A stretch of DNA of 55,690 bases from an uncultured Bacteroidia bacterium (GTDB taxonomy: Bacteria; Bacteroidota; Bacteroidia; Bacteroidales; F082). The position numbers and the translations under genes were made by a program. The DNA is taken from contig CADCJI010000020.1 of the NCBI GenBank assembly GCA_902801625.1, positions 1-55,690 on the forward strand, in the 5' to 3' direction. The first letter of the stretch is position 1, and each line of letters starts with the position of its first letter. Positions 53,378 through 55,690 of the stretch are shown here, in pieces. A model generated the notes under the pieces. The model saw nothing but the letters and a program-made list of their open reading frames with translations, made no database searches and had not been told where the DNA came from.

Positions 53378-53746
53378 ATGAAAAAAGCTATATTACTCAT
53401 GGCTGCGGTTTTTGCTTTTGCTGTAGCATCATTTGCTCAGACAAAAGTCTATGCCGAAATCATTGGTGACGAGTACGATGTCGCAGGTAAAGTTTCCGTA
53501 AAAGTGGAGTTCGGTAAGAACAGCCAAAAATACGCCTACATGCTCAAAGGTAATGACGGCAAAAAGTTGTACTTCAACAAAATGGTTGATGCCATGAACC
53601 AGCTGGCCAAATTCGGCTGGCAAATCGAAAACACCTATGTAGTCGTCGATGGCGATTACGACCGCATTTCATCGGAATATCATTGGATAATCTCCAGAGA
53701 AGAAGAGCCAGTCGAAAAGCCCGAGGAATCAACCAATCAGCAGTGA
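53378..53746 (+). CDS. Small secreted protein, unknown
   Basis: A 122-residue protein with a classical signal peptide MKKAILLMAAVFAFAVASFA (cleavage after AFA/Q expected) and a mature part of about 100 residues containing VKVEFGKNSQKYAYML and MNQLAKFGWQIENTYVV. It ends in an acidic Glu/Pro-rich tail. Similar short exported proteins are common in Bacteroidota and mostly unnamed. It begins 5 bases after brxL, so it is cotranscribed, yet a periplasmic product is unexpected in a BREX operon. Confidence 0.7.
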   Translation: MKKAILLMAAVFAFAVASFAQTKVYAEIIGDEYDVAGKVSVKVEFGKNSQKYAYMLKGNDGKKLYFNKMVDAMNQLAKFGWQIENTYVVVDGDYDRISSEYHWIISREEEPVEKPEESTNQQ

Positions 53747-53750
53747 ATCT

Positions 53751-54299
53751 ATGCCTCAAACAGCCCTCAATACCGTTGCTGAATTGATATACTGGTCATA
53801 CGCCAATCTTGCGATGGCGCACGATGGCATCAACCGCGGCATCCCGACCTACGACAGGACATCGTTCATGATTCGCAGTCGTCTCTATAATGGTTTGCTA
53901 ACAGGCAAGTACCAAATAGGCACTTTGTTCGATGATGAGCGTTGGAAGATGGAAAACGGTGCCAGGTGTGTATACTGTGGGGCAAAAGAGCTGCTATCCG
54001 TTGACCATCTGTTTCCACGCTTCAAAGGAGGGGAGGATGACCCTGAGAATCTAATTTGCTGCTGTAAGTCCTGCAACAGCTCAAAGAGAGAGAAAGACCT
54101 GATGCAATGGCATAAGGAACGCGGTCAGTTCCCTTCCGTCATGGTGCTCCGTCGTTTTCTCAAACTGGTGTATAAGTATTGTCAGACACAAGGCATCATG
54201 GAGCAACCTTGGAGAGAAGTCGACGATAGTGCGTTCCCCTTCAAACTCTCAGAAATACCAGTTGACTATCCCAAATGCTCCGAAATGAGATTGATGTAA
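53751..54299 (+). CDS. HNH endonuclease
   Basis: A 182-residue protein with a compact HNH domain at residues about 68-105. CVYCGAKELLSVDHLFPRF supplies the first Cys pair and the catalytic Asp-His. GGEDDPENLICCCKSCNSSK has the Asn and the second Cys pair that bind zinc. The N-terminal 60 residues are helical. It follows the secreted protein by 4 bases. HNH nucleases near BREX often act as extra restriction factors; whether this one is part of the system or independent is unknown. Confidence 0.88.
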   Translation: MPQTALNTVAELIYWSYANLAMAHDGINRGIPTYDRTSFMIRSRLYNGLLTGKYQIGTLFDDERWKMENGARCVYCGAKELLSVDHLFPRFKGGEDDPENLICCCKSCNSSKREKDLMQWHKERGQFPSVMVLRRFLKLVYKYCQTQGIMEQPWREVDDSAFPFKLSEIPVDYPKCSEMRLM

Positions 54300-54321
54300 A
54301 ACATCCAAAACCTTAAGAAAC

Positions 54322-54528
54322 ATGGAAGATGATTTATTTGTAGAAGACATGGACGATGTGTTTTTGGGCACACCTGAAGAATACGACGACCCTAATACCT
54401 GGACACGTCAGGAAGCCTACCTCGCATATCGAGAGGCTTGCGAAGAATACGAAGCCAACTGGATAGGAACCCCTTGGTACGAGCGCACCGAAGACCCGCC
54501 CCAATGGGAAGACTTCTGGCAAGATTAA
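54322..54528 (+). CDS. Small acidic protein
   Basis: A 68-residue, very acidic protein (MEDDLFVEDMDDVFLGTPEE) rich in Trp and Tyr. It lies between two nuclease genes, 22 bases after the HNH gene. Strong acidity and position would suit an inhibitor or DNA mimic, but nothing else supports this. No family recognised. Confidence 0.55.
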   Translation: MEDDLFVEDMDDVFLGTPEEYDDPNTWTRQEAYLAYREACEEYEANWIGTPWYERTEDPPQWEDFWQD

Positions 54529-54606
54529 CAACAACCTTATCGATGTATGTTTGATAGTAAGTCAACTTGCAGTTCGTTATCAATTAACTAAAAGCTTTTC
54601 TTTAGG

Positions 54607-55584
54607 ATGAATTACAAACAATCTCAATATCTGCGTCAAATCAATGTTTTGGCAAGCCATCCAGAGTTGTTTGATTATGACAAAGGGAATGGCTATTTTA
54701 GAAATAAAAAGTATCCTTTCGTTCTCTCTAAAGGTATCAACAATCTATTTGAGCCTATCAGAGACAAAGCATTAAAGTATTTCAAGGCCAACGGTATTTC
54801 ATGGTGGGGTGGTTACAAGCCTTCAGGTCACATGCTTTCTTCGCAGATGGCATGTCTAAATCACCTGTTTTTCATAAGGGAAGATGATAATGCAGTCTTG
54901 GAATTGATAAACAATATCCGTCCTGGCTTGCATTTTACAAAAGTGTTACCGTTGACACTTGACAAAGATCAAAAGTACATTGCTTTTGAGGCTGTCAGCA
55001 AATATGACCACATGAATGAGGATGGTCCAACTCGTGGTGCCAATTGCACGTCTATTGACGCATTGATAGCCGCAGTATCTGACAATGGTGAACGCTGGTT
55101 AATTCCTATTGAGTGGAAATACACCGAATCATATCCTCCAACAGACAAATCACAAGAAGACAATCCTGATAAACCCAAAGGAAATAAACTCAGAGGAGAA
55201 AAGAGGCTAAAGAATTATAGTGGTTTGATAAATAGTTCAAAATATCTGCTCCCATATGATGATTATGTTGAGAAACCTTATTTCTACGAACCTTTTTATC
55301 AATTGATGAGGCAGACCCTTTGGGCTGAGCAGATGATTGAGCACAAGGATATTGAATGGATTAAGGCTAACCATTTCCTTCATATTCATGTAATTCCTTC
55401 TGCAAATTCAAGTTTGTTAAACAAGAAGTACAAATGCACAGATAAACAGATGGAAGAGAGTTGGAAGAGTCACCTTCTCTTAGACTGTTATCAAACCATT
55501 ACACCTGAAAAGCTGTTGTCACCGCTAAAAGGCAACGATGATTATTCTGAATTGATCAACTATCTGCAAATTCGCTACTGGTAA
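54607..55584 (+). CDS. Putative restriction endonuclease, PD-(D/E)xK type
   Basis: A 325-residue protein. The nuclease core is seen as Asp151 (SIDALIAAV), then 17 residues later Glu169 and Lys171 in LIPIEWKYTES, the D-x(n)-ExK pattern. Upstream HMLSSQMACLNHLFFIRED and the C-terminal half look like the PGN_0703-type putative restriction endonucleases of Bacteroidota. The gene is distinctly more AT-rich than the BREX genes and has a 78-base gap in front, so it was likely added separately. It is probably defence cargo of the island. The nuclease fold is a motif-based call. Confidence 0.72.
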   Translation: MNYKQSQYLRQINVLASHPELFDYDKGNGYFRNKKYPFVLSKGINNLFEPIRDKALKYFKANGISWWGGYKPSGHMLSSQMACLNHLFFIREDDNAVLELINNIRPGLHFTKVLPLTLDKDQKYIAFEAVSKYDHMNEDGPTRGANCTSIDALIAAVSDNGERWLIPIEWKYTESYPPTDKSQEDNPDKPKGNKLRGEKRLKNYSGLINSSKYLLPYDDYVEKPYFYEPFYQLMRQTLWAEQMIEHKDIEWIKANHFLHIHVIPSANSSLLNKKYKCTDKQMEESWKSHLLLDCYQTITPEKLLSPLKGNDDYSELINYLQIRYW

Positions 55585-55636
55585 TTCTTCTTATCCTTAA
55601 TTCCGCAACACTATTACAAATATAACTTTTTAAGTA

Positions 55637-55661
55637 CCTGAGCAACAAAAAGTTGCCCAGG
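55637..55661 (+). terminator. Possible terminator after the nuclease gene
   Basis: Arms CCTGAGCAAC and GTTGCCCAGG with one mismatch and an AAAAA loop; the following T-run is weak. Nothing else is seen to the end of the window. Confidence 0.5.
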
Positions 55662-55690
55662 ATTTTGCCATGTCGAAGAATTCACTTATC

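Overview
The window comes from a Bacteroidota chromosome, most likely Bacteroidales. Many genes are preceded by the promoter type typical of that phylum (a -7 box TAnnTTTG with TTG/TTTG about 19-20 bases upstream). Shine-Dalgarno sequences are mostly absent. The gene content also fits: long-form GAPDH, an Oar-like TonB receptor, a DUF349 repeat protein, a type II-C cas locus with a 48-base repeat, and an IntDOT-like integrase. Short palindromic repeats are scattered between genes.

Layout. 1-8335: housekeeping genes (3' end of gcvP, a CPBP protease, yidC, GAPDH, a cyuA-like cysteine desulfidase and a small membrane protein). 8331-17802: a complete type II-C CRISPR-Cas locus. The array has 24 repeats and 23 spacers and is followed, on the minus strand, by cas2, cas1, a Bro-N domain gene and cas9. 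A tracrRNA could be identified upstream of cas9 from its anti-repeat, with a divergent WYL-domain regulator beyond it. 17806-31474: core genes (threonine aldolase, phosphoglucosamine mutase, EEP-family hydrolase, two rhomboids, mutL, two small genes, the TonB-dependent receptor and the DUF349 protein).

At 31685-31729 lies the 3' part of a tRNA-Pro(UGG) gene with its terminator, followed by a tyrosine recombinase. This is read as one end of an integrated element that continues past the window. The element carries two small HTH proteins, a VirE-N/DUF3987 replication-type pair, several small genes, a strongly folded non-coding region (38839-39005) and a full type 1 BREX operon: brxA, brxB, brxC, pglX, pglZ, brxL (40120-53372). 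After BREX come a small secreted protein, an HNH endonuclease, a small acidic protein and a PD-(D/E)xK-type nuclease, probably further defence cargo.

The CRISPR locus and the BREX island are two separate anti-phage systems. Points most worth following up: the Bro-N gene translationally coupled inside the cas operon; repeats that each carry a promoter box, with growth of the array at the cas2 side; the WYL regulator and palindrome beside the tracrRNA; the AT-rich target-recognition segment inside pglX; palindromic repeats inserted in frame in BREX and replication genes; and the structured region upstream of BREX. No function was assigned to several small genes.
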